A stretch of DNA of 64,000 nucleotides from Brachycybe producta (GCA_036925085.1 JAUPFP010000030.1:1116001-1180000), one strand, 5' to 3'; shown: positions 1-11,211, counted from the stretch's first letter. Translations and numbers: made by a program. The notes: a model not told the origin generated them from the letters alone.

Positions 1-21
1 TTCTGTGTGAAGCCGCTCTAA

Positions 22-313
22 TACCTTGTACACACACATGAATTCGAATTAAATGTGTTTAGGTGAATTATACGGAATCCCGTTAAGGACACATGAACCA
101 CATAAAAAATGAATTTATTATTAATATTTTAAAATTGAAATACCAACTCAATATTTTGTTAATAGTTTATATATTTAAGTATTAACTCAATATTTTCAGA
201 TTATTAAGTGAATAAATTGAATTCGACATATTGTTTGTTTGTCCTTCACAGGGCTCTGTAGAACACATTTATTATTTAAATGCATTTAAACTATCAGGTG
301 TGTGTACTAGGTA
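22..313 (+). mobile_element. R1 MITE, copy 1 (PIF/Harbinger-like)
   Basis: A 292-bp non-coding element with inverted termini, TACCTTGTACACAC on the left and the complement of TACCTAGTACACAC on the right. It is flanked by TAA on both sides (19-21 and 314-316). A 3-bp TWA duplication is typical of PIF/Harbinger transposons. There is no transposase, so it is a non-autonomous copy. Related copies lie at 2929, 9576, 48774 and 59680. Confidence 0.8.
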
Positions 314-535
314 TAAGGATCATAAAATAAAAGAATAAAATAAAATTATATTTATATATATATTATATATATAATATCCCAGGTCTGTGTTTGTGTGTAA
401 CGTCGGAATTTATATAAATTTGAATAAATGAACTGCTTTTTTTTTTCTCAAGGTCAACTATATGTTGCACCCTTCCCATCCAAGAACCCCATGATATTAA
501 ACTGGAGAGGGGGGAAAAGGTTGGAAAGTGTAGAC

Positions 536-553
536 GGGGGGGGGGGGGGGGGG
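536..553 (+). repeat. poly-G tract (18 G)
   Basis: An uninterrupted run of 18 G inside a purine-rich stretch (about 500-660). Nothing coding is supported in 314-680; open frames on the - strand there are low-complexity Pro/Leu/Ser translations of the C-rich complement. Confidence 0.9.
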
Positions 554-681
554 AAAGAAAAACGTGGAGGGAGTAAAAGTGGGAGGGGTGACTGAAATTG
601 AAATGAAAGAGTAAAAAGAAGGAACAAACGACGCGCATGCGCACACCAAAAAAAGGGAGGAGATAATAGTAGCAAAATTAA

Positions 682-846
682 ACTAGAATTTATCACGGGC
701 AATTGTGCCCAGCACTAGAATTTCTTTTGATCCGCCCTTTTATGAACGTCATCAATTTCTAATTGGTTTGTTACTTGATCTGACGTCATAAAAGGGCGGA
801 GGAAAAGAAATTCTAATGCAGGACACAATTGCCTGTGAATTTGGCT
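682..846. repeat. foldback element, about 165 bp
   Basis: The two arms are nearly complementary over about 60 bp each: GGCAATTGTG, then CACTAGAATTTCTTTT, then CCGCCCTTTTATGA on the left, and the same blocks in reverse complement on the right. The loop is about 30 bp. The inner arms carry AACGTCA and the palindrome TGACGTCA, a CRE-type octamer. No flanking duplication was identified, so whether it is a mobile element or a structural element is unknown. Confidence 0.65.
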
Positions 847-2813
847 CCCGTGACTTGTCATTTATGACGGGTTACCCCACTAGTTTTTATATAATTAATG
901 TCCAATATGGGGTTATATTTTTTACATCAATAGAAACCAAGTATGCTGCAACAAAGGTCTATACATTTCTTGAATCTCTTGTTGAGTTTAAAATTGTGTG
1001 CTCAAAACGTGGAGCTCAAGCCAAGTTTATTTCGAAAGATATTATAAAAAATATTCTTTAAGTAGCTTCTAAATTAAAGTTTACTCTAATTATGCAAATT
1101 ACAGTATTTATTAGGAAATTTACTGAATAACCACCACCACCACTAAAAAAATCCCCAATCTCAACTCCATTGTCAGGCTCGACCCAACCCTTCAACCTCT
1201 CCATTAACAACCTGCGATCCTATAAATTATCATCACCGAACTCTCTTCTCTCTCCCCTCATCTTTAACCATCCATCCCATTCCCCCTTCTTTCTAGAATG
1301 ACCAGTGAAAAAATCCCTTTCATCTCAAGAATTGAATTTCAATAATGCAAAACCCCCTTCTTCAGTTCAAAACTTGAATAAAAGTGTTCTTTAGGGAGGG
1401 TAAGGGGATGATGATGATGATAATGATGATAGGAAGGACAGCTACTTTCACACCTACTGGTTAGACAAAAGGTTTCTGACCACTGTCCACTCACGCATGC
1501 AATGCACAAGAACAATGTTCAGTGAAAAAAGTAGCAGCTTTTTTTTTCTCTTTTCTGAACAAACATTGTGGACAGAGCTAACCAACTACAGTAAGAACAA
1601 TAAAAACTCAAAAGGGCTTAAATCCTTTTTTATCCTCACTTTAAAAAAAAAATAGTGGTCCTTAAGTGAACGACACCAAAAAACCTTAGAAAATCCAACT
1701 TCCATTGTCATCCTAAGCCAATATAAATCGCATGACAAATATTGTCTACTGTACTGCCAAATAGAGCGAGTTTGTACCTTGAATCACACATGCTGAATAA
1801 AATCCAACTGAATTTCAGTTAGTAAGGTATTTACCAGAAACACCATATATTTTTGAGCGGAAAGGAACACAAAAAGTTTATTTCTTTTTTCTGGTGGTTT
1901 TGCAGCGTGTGTGATTCTTCCTTAAGAACGTGTACTACAGATCTAAATTGTGTAAAAATTTGGAGCCCAGCCCAGCCCAGCCCAGCAAGCCCACCAGACT
2001 TATGAAGCCCATAGAACTATGAAGTCCACAAGACCATCATCACGTTCACATTTATGAAAAGTTTGAGACAAGTCGCTCAATAGTTTGAGTAACATCTCTA
2101 GAAACATTAGAGAAACTTCTTTCTAAATCCCTTAATAGTTAGCCTCCACCTCCAACCATCGTCGTCTGGAGAGCTCCGAGAACCATTTGACAAAGAGATA
2201 AATTTCAATCATTAAATGATTGTCATTTAATTAATTATTCTTGAAAATATAATTAATTATTCTTGAAAAGTTTTGGTTTGGACAAAGTGTAGACATGTTT
2301 CATTATATAACATTGAAATTCATAGTCTGAGAAACTAGAAATATGCATCTTAATTCTTTAATTGGCTTTGGATGGTCATGAATAATTAAACCCACAGTCA
2401 AACATCCAATTTCAGTTTATCTTGACTTGAACAAATGTCTAACTTAGACAACGAAATTAAACAACAAAAAAAATATTCAATAAAGATTACTAAGTCCAAT
2501 CTTGAAGAACTAGTTTCAAATTATTTTATCAACAACAAAAAAAAAAAGATGACAGAGACATCAAAAAAAAAAATATTTATCTTCATTATAAAAACTGCTT
2601 TTCCTGTATTTTCAAATATAAATATAGTTTGATTTAATAGTCTTCTTCTTATTAGGTTATTTAAGTTTGACATCTAATCAAACATCTAATTAAACTTCTT
2701 TTGAACAAAAAAATTAACATAGGATGTGATCTCATTTTAAATACATTAAAAGTTAAAACTGTATAAAAACGAAAATCATTAGAAAATGTGGAACTATTAA
2801 ACTTTTTTTTCAG
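847..2813. other. gene-less stretch with short repeats
   Basis: I see no supported exon. It contains a GAT/AAT microsatellite near 1408-1430, four and a half AGCCC units at 1964-1986, an R5 module at 2131-2172 (AGCCTCCACCTCCAAC), and a short AT-rich duplication (AATTAATTATTCTTGAAAA, twice, about 2230-2270). Confidence 0.6.
1964..1986 (+). repeat. AGCCC tandem repeat
   Basis: About four and a half copies of the pentamer AGCCC. It lies in non-coding sequence. Confidence 0.85.
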
Positions 2814-3536
2814 TACAGGGTGGCATGTGTCATTTTTTCCACCATCACTTTTTTAATTGTTTATATTTTTTAAACCATATTATTATTGGTTTTAAAGTCG
2901 AGACTCTGAATTGGCGATCGGAGTCTAATACCTAGTACACACTTGATAATTTAAATGCATTTAAATAATAAATGTGTTCTACAGAGCCCTGTGAAGGACA
3001 CACAAAGAACATGTCAAATTCGATTTATTCAGTTAATAATCTGAAAATATTGAGTTAATACTTAAATATAATATATAAACAATTGACAAAATATTGATTT
3101 CGTATTTCAATTTAAAATATTAATAAAGTCAATTTTTATTTGGTTCATATGCCCTTAACAGGATTCCGTATAATTCACTTAAACACATTTAATTTGAATT
3201 CATTTAACTCATGTATGGTGTGTACAAGGTATAAGTTATTCGAGCTTCGCGACTCATAATCATCAAACCCTCGACTGAACTGCCGCTGGAGATGATCCAT
3301 AATAGCTGCTGCCTTTCAAAGCCGCTTGAAATATTGCATCATTGTAAAGAGACAAAACACGGAACAAGAAATTTTGAAATTTTATAGTTTTTTATTTTTT
3401 GTTGAAATTGTTGAGAAAATTATTAATTTGTAAATGAAGTCATTAGTACATTTCAGCTTTCAAACAAAAAAAAAAGATTGTTAAAAAACCTTAAAAATTA
3501 AAAAAAGTTATGGCGAAAAAAATACGCCACCCTGTA
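2814..3536. mobile_element. CAGGGTGG-terminal element, 723 bp, carrying a nested R1
   Basis: It starts TACAGGGTGGCATGTGT and ends with the complement of TTACAGGGTGGCGTATT. A TA borders each CAGGGTGGC terminus, as expected for Tc1/mariner-type insertion. There is no transposase. The R1 copy at 2929-3231 sits inside it, so the un-nested element would be about 420 bp. Confidence 0.6.
2929..3231 (-). mobile_element. R1 MITE, copy 2
   Basis: A reverse-oriented copy, starting TACCTAGTACACAC and ending TGTACAAGGTA, flanked by TAA on each side (2926-2928 and 3232-3234). It is nested in the CAGGGTGG element, so it inserted later. Confidence 0.8.
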
Positions 3537-3722
3537 AATTAAAATTAAAGAGAGAAAAAAAAAAACGAAGTTTAAAAAAGACAACTGGTTTTAAAAAGTG
3601 ACGTCATTACACCTTTAAAATTACAGATAGAAAAAAAAAACCGACCCAAGATAAGATATTACAAAAAGTTGACGAAAAACTTTTTCTTTTTGGTCTCCAC
3701 CCTTGTATAACTTGAGACAGAG

Positions 3723-3755
3723 AGGCGGAGTTTTCTCACGCGCGCACGGCACGTG
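3723..3755 (+). promoter_or_regulatory. HES gene A upstream block: CSL site plus HES-repressor site
   Basis: AGGCGGAGTTTTCTCACG (3723-3740) differs by one base from the block upstream of HES gene B at 10879. Its right end, TTCTCACG (3733-3740), is the complement of CGTGAGAA and fits the Su(H)/CSL consensus YGTGRGAA. CACGCG overlaps it at 3737-3742 and GGCACGTG follows at 3748-3755; both fit class C sites bound by Hairy/HES repressors. A TATA-like AT run lies at 3767-3779. Activation by Notch with self-repression is inferred. Confidence 0.6.
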
Positions 3756-3850
3756 TTGCGCCTCAATATATATATATATCTATAGAGAGACAACCAATGG
3801 CCCCCTCCACAGGCGTCGCGCGTCGCCGCCGCTCGTTCAAAAATGCAACA

Positions 3851-3858
3851 TTCCCACG
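3851..3858 (-). promoter_or_regulatory. Su(H)/CSL-type site
   Basis: TTCCCACG, the complement of CGTGGGAA, is a full match to YGTGRGAA. It is one of four such sites within 235 bp upstream of HES gene A. Confidence 0.5.
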
Positions 3859-3881
3859 CACATGCAGTAATAAGCGAGAAT

Positions 3882-3894
3882 GAGAGAGAGAGAG

Positions 3895-3925
<31 letters not shown>
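3882..3925 (+). repeat. GA tract upstream of HES gene A
   Basis: A nearly pure (GA)n run with one AAAAAG interruption. HES gene B has a comparable tract at 11216-11246 in the corresponding position. GA tracts can recruit GAGA-type factors in arthropods; that role is not shown here. Confidence 0.8.
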
Positions 3926-3929
<4 letters not shown>

Positions 3930-3931
3930 TG

Positions 3932-3963
3932 TGTGGGAATGTGCGGGACGTTGCATTCTCACA
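3932..3963. promoter_or_regulatory. Su(H) paired site (SPS) architecture
   Basis: TGTGGGAA (3932-3939) on the + strand faces TTCTCACA (3956-3963, complement TGTGAGAA) with 16 bp between them. Head-to-head CSL sites 15-17 bp apart define the SPS on which NICD/Mastermind dimers assemble at Notch targets such as E(spl) and HES1. The pair lies 420 bp before the start codon of HES gene A. The transcription start is unknown, so it may be in the promoter or in the 5' UTR. Confidence 0.7.
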
Positions 3964-4026
3964 CATTACAACGTGCACTCTTGTGAAGTTCAATGCATAC
4001 ATTGCAGGGAGGGACCCGGAGGAGGA

Positions 4027-4056
4027 GATGATGATGATGATGATGATGATGATGAT
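4027..4056 (+). repeat. GAT microsatellite
   Basis: About ten GAT units in the upstream or 5' UTR region of HES gene A. Confidence 0.9.
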
Positions 4057-4382
4057 CAGCAAAGCATTATCATCTATCCACACGCAATTGAAGCCTCCTC
4101 ATGCACTGTCGACGTCACTGCCAAAAAGTGCGCCTCTCGACTCACCCTGACCTCTCGGCACAACCACCACTGAAAACAAACTTATTCAATATTGGAATTC
4201 CATCACAAGAAGACGGTTTTTTTATTTCTTTTACCGAACAACTTGCTCATCTTCAAATTTTGAAGAGGTTAGAAAAACCCTTCTGCTATAACCATATTAT
4301 ATGCATGACCATTGACCATTACTCAAACTGACCCATAAAGATGACAAACTCAATCTAAATTAACCTAATTTAAATTAATTTG

Positions 4383-6658
4383 ATGTTTGTGATTCATAAC
4401 AGTGGACAGGAAGAAGCAGAAGAAGAAATGGAACAGCACACTAGAATTTCTAGTCCGAACATGGAACATCATCATCATCATCATCATCTAGGATTTCATA
4501 TCCGTGCTACGGCCACCACCTTGAACAGTCCAACCACAACCACCACCAATAATCCATATTCTATGGAAAAACCTTTGTCCAAAGGATCAGATCATCGAAG
4601 AGTAAGTTTAACAAATTTAAAACTAACACCATTAATCAAAACACGCTGCAATTGGACTTTTATCCCTATGTCACAGGCCTTCTTGGCTGCTTGGCAGAGT
4701 CATATTTTCAAATTTAAATATTTCAAAATGAAGAGAAAATAAGAGTGTTTTAAAAACTAGAAAGGTAGCTCAATTAATCTCTTTAATTTCACGTTTGATA
4801 TCTTTCAAAATACAACTTTTTATGTCAGTTTCAAAATGACCCAACTTTAAATAGCTTATATTTTTAAATTTTTGTCTATAAGAAAATTATTTCGAAAATA
4901 TTAACTGACTGTGCTACCCTTCTAGTTTTTTAATTTGCTCCTGAAATCCACAGAATAATCAAGATTTCGATAATCAGCCATTCAATAACAATTGTATTTT
5001 CATGTTATCAAAATAAACTTTGTATTTCGATTATTTCGAAACCCACATAAAAAGCTTATTTTGAAAGTGAAAGTATCTTTACAATTACGTGATTGAAGCT
5101 ACCCTTCTAGTTTCTAAAACACATTCAAGTTTCTCTTCAGTTTGCACTTGAAACACAGAATAATCAAAGTTCGAGAGGCGTTTGATAGCGAGTCACTGTT
5201 ACTGCTATGTTTATAGTTGGTATTTTGTAATCACACCCTTTCAGATCAGTAAACAGTGACTATAAACACGACATTATGATTACGGAAACTTACGAAAGTG
5301 AACCTAAATGTGTTTTTTCGTGCCCCAACAGAGCAACAAACCAATTATGGAGAAACGAAGACGAGCTCGAATCAATCACTGTTTAGGAGAACTCAAAGGG
5401 CTCATTCTCGAAGCCATGAAGAAAGATGTAAGTACAGTATATAAGACTAGATTAATATCGTGAAAAATTAACGATCATTTTAAAAAAAATTGTATAAAAT
5501 TTGCAGCCAGCAAGACATTCGAAACTGGAAAAAGCGGACATATTAGAAATGACGGTGAAACATCTTCAGAACATGCAACGGCAGCAAATGGCCGTCGCTG
5601 TGGCTACAGATCCCACAGTTATGACTAAATTCCGAGCAGGGTTTAACGAATGTGCCACCGAAGTGGCCCGTTACGTGAGTCGCATCGAGGGAGTGGAACC
5701 GGGAGTGCGACAAAGACTCCTCGTCCATCTTCGCAGTTGTCTCACTGGATTAAACTATCTGACACCCGGCACGTTCGCATGTCTTTTACCCGAGAGTGGC
5801 ATCGGGCAAGCAACTTTTATGCCACCGAATCTACAACCCGTACACGTTCAAGTATCGCCTTCTTCGACAAATGAGTCAACTCTCGGCGTTCTTCCACCGC
5901 AAGCGCCTTTCAATAACAATAATAATGCCGGTGGAGCGGGAGAATCTAGAATGTTTTCAGGATTGCACTTGGTTCCGAGCCGCCTTCCTAACGGTGACAT
6001 CGCTTTCGTCCTTCCACAACAACGACAACCACCTGCTCCAGTATCGCCACCGTCACAAGAAAGCGAAGACGAATCTCGTAACAGTACTCCGAGCACACCT
6101 CCAAATAGAACTAGTCCTCCAACGACACCACTCTCGTCCTTTCCCAATAACTCGCCGATGACCACTACTGCTACAACAACAAATACGGCCAATCGGCGCA
6201 CTCCCAGTGCATTCACTTCAGTTCTGAATAACGGAAGTGGCAACAACAGTTCCTTGTTACGAGTGAGCCACAACAGCAGTACTACATGCCCAACAATGTC
6301 AAGCGTGTTCAGTTCAACACCCTTCCAGACTAACAATGGCAACAAAAACATCCCTTTGTTATGCATCAAGCGTGAAGATCCTTCTCAATATCCTTCTCGT
6401 GTGAAGTCCTCATCAGGTTCATCAGAATCCAAAGATAGTATTCCCAGTGTCAACAATGAAAATCCTGCGAGAATCTCACCGCCACCCCCACCACCAATGC
6501 CGCCGCCGCCACCACCATCAAAATCTCCTCCTCCTTCGAAATGCAAATCACAGACTTCACAAAATTGTAATCAAAGCGAAGCTTATGACCTGTCTAGACC
6601 TTCCACCTCAAACGTTTGTTCCATGACAGACAATGACAAAATGTGGAGACCCTGGTAA
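4383..6658 (+). CDS. hes: HES/Deadpan-Hairy-type bHLH-Orange transcriptional repressor (gene A)
   Basis: Coding exons are 4383-4601, 5332-5427 and 5507-6658 (stop TAA). The two introns (730 and 79 nt) are GT-AG and phase 0, giving 488 aa. A stop at 4371 precedes the first Met; Met16 (4428) has a better start context. Exon 1 carries a 7-His run. The basic region holds the HES-specific Pro in [14 protein letters not shown] (about residues 75-88), and helix 2 holds [15 protein letters not shown]. The Orange domain is about 144-187, and [19 protein letters not shown] begins near 257. A Pro-rich tract precedes the terminal WRPW, the Groucho/TLE-recruiting motif. IKRE (psi-K-x-E) near 6366 may be a SUMO site. 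It should act as a DNA-binding Notch-effector repressor in the nucleus. Wording in the bHLH and Orange regions resembles Deadpan/HES1 more than E(spl); the exact orthologue is unresolved. Confidence 0.95.
4647..5190. mobile_element. repeat cluster in intron 1 of HES gene A
   Basis: 4647-4731 (GCTGCAATTGGACTTTT and on) is a dispersed repeat also found at 21599-21682 and, more diverged, at 33702-33800. 4757-4975 and 5046-5190 are two degenerate R2 copies, recognisable from AACTAGAAAGGTAGCTCAAT, GATATCTTTCAAAATA and TACCCTTCTAGTTTCTAAAA. The repeats account for most of the intron. Confidence 0.6.
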
Positions 6659-7570
6659 TAATAGGGGGGGTCCAACGACCTAACGCCCCCCCCCCTTTCC
6701 ACTTTGATCGACCTCACTTTAACTTTCTCACCTTACGTAAGCGAAATGATGATAGTTTCTCTGGGAGTGGTGGCGACCATCAAAAGCACCCCCCCCCCAC
6801 CTCCCTTATGAAAAAAGTATCAAAAATCCACTCCTACCCTCTCTCCACCCTCCACATTTTTATATAGACCTGGGAATCTGAAAGTTCATAGAGGAGAATT
6901 ACTTTAAATGCCTTGTTACCATCACCTTTCAGACACTTATGACCTTACCTTCTTTTATGATAACACAGAGGAGACTAATGTCATTCTCAAATGGAAATAT
7001 GTCACCAACGAAAAGCAACTTTTATTTTCTGTGAATATTATTATTTATAATGTGTGTGTTTTTAACCTATATTCATCTTAGCACTTGAAGTTCAACTTTG
7101 AACACTCAGAACAGGGTTCCAAAATAGAAAAAAAAAACCCACCTTGTTTTATTGAGTACTCTCTACAGAGGGTTCAAGTTTGAAGTTGAAGCGCTAAGTT
7201 TCCCTTTTTGAATTTGGGACCTAGATGGCACCTTTCTAAAAACAACGGCAAATTAATGTCCTGCCCTTAAAGCCCATGGGTTAGGATGGCAATTTTATGA
7301 TAAAAACTCATTAGTTTTGTCATCCTCATGAGACCTGGTCTGCTTTGTATTTCTGGTGGAATGTATATACGGGCCACACATGGGCCTCATCGAATTTTCT
7401 ACAAGAAAGCATTTAATTTAATAATATAATTAATTCACATAAATAAATAGCATGTTGTTTCAACTTGTTTGTACAAATTGACAAATTGTATATAAAATTA
7501 TATAAGAAAAATATATTAAAATATCTCATTAAATGTATTATTGATTCATTCAAATAAATTAATAATCAAT
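6659..7570 (+). other. probable 3' UTR of HES gene A
   Basis: Candidate poly(A) signals AATAAA lie at 7442-7447 and 7553-7558. An ATTTA-containing AU-rich stretch is near 7038-7050, of the kind associated with short-lived HES mRNAs. I found no GTCTTCC (miR-7 seed match) here, unlike gene B. The transcript end is inferred, not seen. Confidence 0.4.
7077..7198. repeat. imperfect hairpin repeat in the presumed 3' UTR
   Basis: CTTAGCACTTGAAGTTCAAC on the left pairs imperfectly with the complement of GTTGAAGCGCTAAG on the right. A related stretch at 53278-53390 shares ACTCTCTGAGCAGGGTTCC-type sequence, so this is a dispersed repeat rather than a gene-specific structure. Confidence 0.45.
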
Positions 7571-9267
7571 TTTAAAACATAAGTTTTTCTTACCAATTTT
7601 TTTGAGTCTAAAAAGCGCTTTTTTTCAAATAAGCAAAATTCTGGAATGACAAAAAAACGAACAATTGTTCAATATAAACTATTTTTTATGGTTAAATTTA
7701 AAAAAAAAAGACAGCGGAGAAATGTACAAAAAAAATTATTAACAATTGATGCAGAAAAATTCCAACATTTTGGTAAAAAAAAAAAAATTCAAAAGGTCGT
7801 GAACTGAAGTTTTTTTTTGTGTGTAAAAAATGGATTATGAATAATAATAATAAAATTCACTAGTGTTGATGTACTTTTCATAAATAAGGTTATATTTGCA
7901 ATAGAGTGGCTGTGGGTGGGTGGGTGTAAAGGAAGAGAGGTAATCTAGCTACTAACAAGGGTGTCTCTTTACCCTCTTATGGTGAATAACCTCTATAAAT
8001 ACAATACAAGAGGAGGAGGGTATTTAAAAAAAACACCTGAAGGTTCGGATAAATGAAGCTATCAACTCAACTAATTTTTTCCCACGTTCTAAGGTATATC
8101 TATTCTCCATATGACGTCACAAATTACAAGAGAGCAATGCAAACGTCACCTGAGACTGTCCCTCAGGACCCTCAATCCTCCCCTCCCCCTCCACAATATA
8201 GAAACAGGTGAGATTAAGAAATGTGGGGGTGGGGTCGGGTAGAGGGTAGAGGGTAGAGAGGAGGACTTTTGAAAAGATTCAAGGAACCGTGCAAAGAACA
8301 AATTATAATGTTGCAACTTCAGTTGAATACTAAAATGTGGACTTAATAAAAGGAAAATTTAAAATTAACACCAAAAAAAAAAATCCAGAAATCTAATTAA
8401 GAGTCTGTTTGAAGTGTTTGTATAAAATATTAAAATAAATGTAATGAGAACAACAATTATTTTTTTTTACAAGAAGACAGAACTTACATATTGATTTAAA
8501 TTAACCTGGTTAAGAAAATGTGTTTTCAATAATAAATTAAATTTAAAATTCTTAATTCAACTCTATTGCTGAAACACAAAGACAACCCTCCTGATCACAA
8601 TTTAAAATTGTTTAAAATTATTCTTAATTACCATTGGTGCAAAACGAGATTGGAATCTCAAAGTCACACTGAATTAATATTATGCAAAATATATGTACAT
8701 TTACTTGCATTGGAAACATATTTAGCTAGAGCGTTCTACCCCAGCCATATTATACATGGAGGTAGCTCAACTAAGAGCTTTGCCAAGGGCCCAAGGCTAT
8801 GGAGCACCTTATAACTGAGTGTAGCCAATAGAGCCTAAATTGCCTTTTTTGTTTAGTTCTGAAAACTACCAATAGATGTCACACTGAGGCCTGCTACTAC
8901 CTTTTGTAAGAATAGATCAAAAAAAGACAAATCCCTAAATATAAGGTTTTTTTGCAAAGCAGATTTGCATGCAGTGATTGCTACGTTAAAGGCGCAGCAG
9001 TGCATTATTGTTTTCCCTGTTTCTTACGAAGTTCAACATTTTGTAAAATAAAACATCATATATGTTCGTGTTTTATAACTTCAATAAAACCCAGATTAAA
9101 AATATTAAACATCTGTAACCAAAATAAATAAATAGGTTGCGTGCAATTTCATGAATTGCATTAATTGAACCAAAAAGCAACTTAGAAACACAATCAACAT
9201 GAAAATGACAATCTTCAAAAATAATAGTATTAAGTCAATTGTCACTTATCAAACTATGAAATCTTTA
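7571..9267. other. gene-less stretch
   Basis: AT-rich sequence with a G-rich purine patch near 8222-8265 (GTAGAGG units) and homopolymer runs. I see no exon, RNA gene or complete repeat. Confidence 0.55.
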
Positions 9268-9575
9268 ACGTGGTTTTAAAGTGGAAATACACCACCCTCC
9301 CTCAAGACTCTTGCATGATTATTCTGTCTTTCAGGAGCAAAATTAAGATAAACTTGAAAATATTTTAGAAACTAGAAAGGTGACCCCTCAACTACGTAAT
9401 GTGTCACGTTGCTGTCATTTTATAGCTGTTTCGAAATGACCCAACTTCAACCAAGACAATCTTGTTTAAATGTTCGTCTATTAAAAAAATTATTTTGAAC
9501 AATATATATACAATATCAACATGAAAATACCATTTTAAGTGATTCAGTTTTTAAAACACTTTCAATTTCGCCTTA
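9268..9575. mobile_element. R2 foldback element, interrupted by R1
   Basis: It begins with GTGGTTTTAAAGTGGAAAT and continues with TTTTAGAAACTAGAAAGGTG and a complementary second half. The sequence breaks at 9575, where R1 copy 3 is inserted. Confidence 0.65.
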
Positions 9576-9876
9576 TACTTTGTACACTCACATGAGTTAA
9601 ATGAATTCAAATTAAATGTGTTTAGGTGAATTATACGGAATCCAGTTAAGGACAATGAACCCAAATAAAAATTAACTTTATTATTTATATTTTAAATTGG
9701 AATACTAAATCAATAGTTTATAAATTATATTTTAAATATTAATCTCAATATTTTCAGATTATTAACTGAATAAATTGAATTCGACGACGCATTGTTTGTT
9801 TGCCCTTCACAGGGCTCTGTAGAACACGTTTATTATTTAAATGCATTTAAATTATCAGCTGTGTGTGTGCTAGGTA
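9576..9876 (+). mobile_element. R1 MITE, copy 3
   Basis: A 301-bp copy flanked by TTA on both sides (9573-9575 and 9877-9879). The TTA here against TAA at other copies supports a TWA target preference. It inserted at the edge of an R2 element. Confidence 0.8.
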
Positions 9877-9935
9877 TTACTGATACTCCTGAAAAGGAGT
9901 GACCATCATTGTTTTAATTAAACTTTCTATCTCTT

Positions 9936-10060
9936 ATACCTTGTACACACAGTCACATTTAAATGTATTTAAAAATTAAACATAATAAGTTCCTATATAT
10001 GTGTACATGTTCATTTAAGTGTAAATCCATTTAAGTCTCTTAAACACATTCTGTTCTAAA
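9936..10060. mobile_element. R1-related solo terminus
   Basis: TTA then TACCTTGTACACACAG followed by TTTAAATGTATTTAAA resembles the end of R1 that carries TTTAAATGCATTTAAA. I found no matching second terminus before 10.4 kb, so this is a truncated or diverged relative. Confidence 0.4.
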
Positions 10061-10878
10061 TGAGTTGTTAACATCTCTCTCACTATTGTTCGCCTTTTAA
10101 TACTCTTCGATTTATATTTTACATTTTTTAAAAGTGATATGATAAATTCCACTTTAAATAGTCTAAACCAAATAAAACGACAAATTAAAAAAAGAAATAA
10201 TTAACTTATAAAACACAAAATAGTAAGTAATTAAAATCTATCAAAAGATTCCAAAACAAAATTCACCCATTTTGTTGGTTATGTTGTCTAGTAATCAGTT
10301 GGGTGATATAATTGTATGGAGACCTAGTATCTAGTATTCAGCAAAAAAATCAAATAGTTGAATACTAAAACAAAATTTTGAGTGTTTGAAATGAAAAGTG
10401 AGAAAGTAAACATTTTCAGAGATGAATTAATTGTCAACAAAATTCTAAAAAAAGGTAGCATATATTACAAAGGTAACAAAGGTGTAAAAGAATGGCATAA
10501 GTCCGATATTTCATTTTTTTTTTGACTTACACCACTATCATTATTCTAAGGGGCTTTTTTATATATACATTGTAACATACATGTATATATGAAGGATTCA
10601 CAATTAATTGTTATAAATGTGGCTCAAATAAATGAGTAAATAGAATCTAACAAAAGCATTCGAAAGAGAGAAAGAGATAAATAGATATGAGAATTGACGG
10701 ATGCATCAACAAACAAATGTTCAAGGTTGATGATCTGCATTCTGCTGCAACAAGACGGTAAAAATAGATTGAAAATGAGATAACAACCACCGAGAAATTA
10801 TAAAATATATTCTGCAGTTGAGTAGAGCGTGAAAACAAAACCAAAAAAGAAAAAAAAAACCCGGTTGCTGCTTGAAGG
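10061..10878. other. gene-less stretch upstream of HES gene B
   Basis: AT-rich intergenic DNA. No exon or complete transposon is recognisable; short open frames on the - strand have no family resemblance. Confidence 0.5.
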
Positions 10879-10933
10879 AGGCGGAGTTTTCCCACGGTTG
10901 TCTATTACCCGCCCACGTACCAAAAGGCACGCG
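10879..10933 (+). promoter_or_regulatory. HES gene B upstream block: CSL site plus HES-repressor site
   Basis: AGGCGGAGTTTTCCCACG (10879-10896) matches the gene A block in 17 of 18 bases. TTCCCACG at 10889-10896 is a full CSL match in reverse. GGCACGCG (10926-10933) fits the class C site bound by Hairy/HES proteins. No head-to-head partner for the CSL site is seen within 30 bp, unlike gene A. Confidence 0.6.
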
Positions 10934-11171
10934 TACTGACTACTATGGCACACAGGTGCCTCACCACACGACAGTCGCTCGCTCACTCGCTCGCCCGCCC
11001 GCCCGTCACTAAAGTAAAATACCTGCGCTCACAGTGCAAACAGGTAGATCAAAACTTAAAGCAACACCAGCACCCAGCAAAAAAAAAACGTCATTCTGAA
11101 ATTTCACCAATGAAAGACAAGAGATTGTTCAAAGCAGTAGCAGCACTCCTGAATAAGTGGAATATTCAACA

Positions 11172-11211
11172 CACGAGACCTAAAAACACACGTTGACTTG
11201 CTTGCCACGCG

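Noticed and set aside
363-702. Open frames on the - strand rich in Pro, Phe and Leu
   Set aside because: They are translations of the complement of a purine-rich, poly-G region; composition explains them and no domain is visible.
3763-4173. Open frames around the GA and GAT arrays upstream of HES gene A
   Set aside because: Poly-Ser/Leu, Arg/Glu, Asp or Met runs come from the microsatellites; the region is better read as promoter or 5' UTR.
5848-6369. 173-codon frame on the - strand opposite HES gene A
   Set aside because: It lies wholly antisense to the conserved repressor exon and has hydrophobic low-complexity content without a family.
10945-11196. 83-codon frame just upstream of HES gene B
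   Set aside because: It starts in the promoter-like block, has no recognisable motif, and is not joined in frame to the basic-region exon by a plausible splice.
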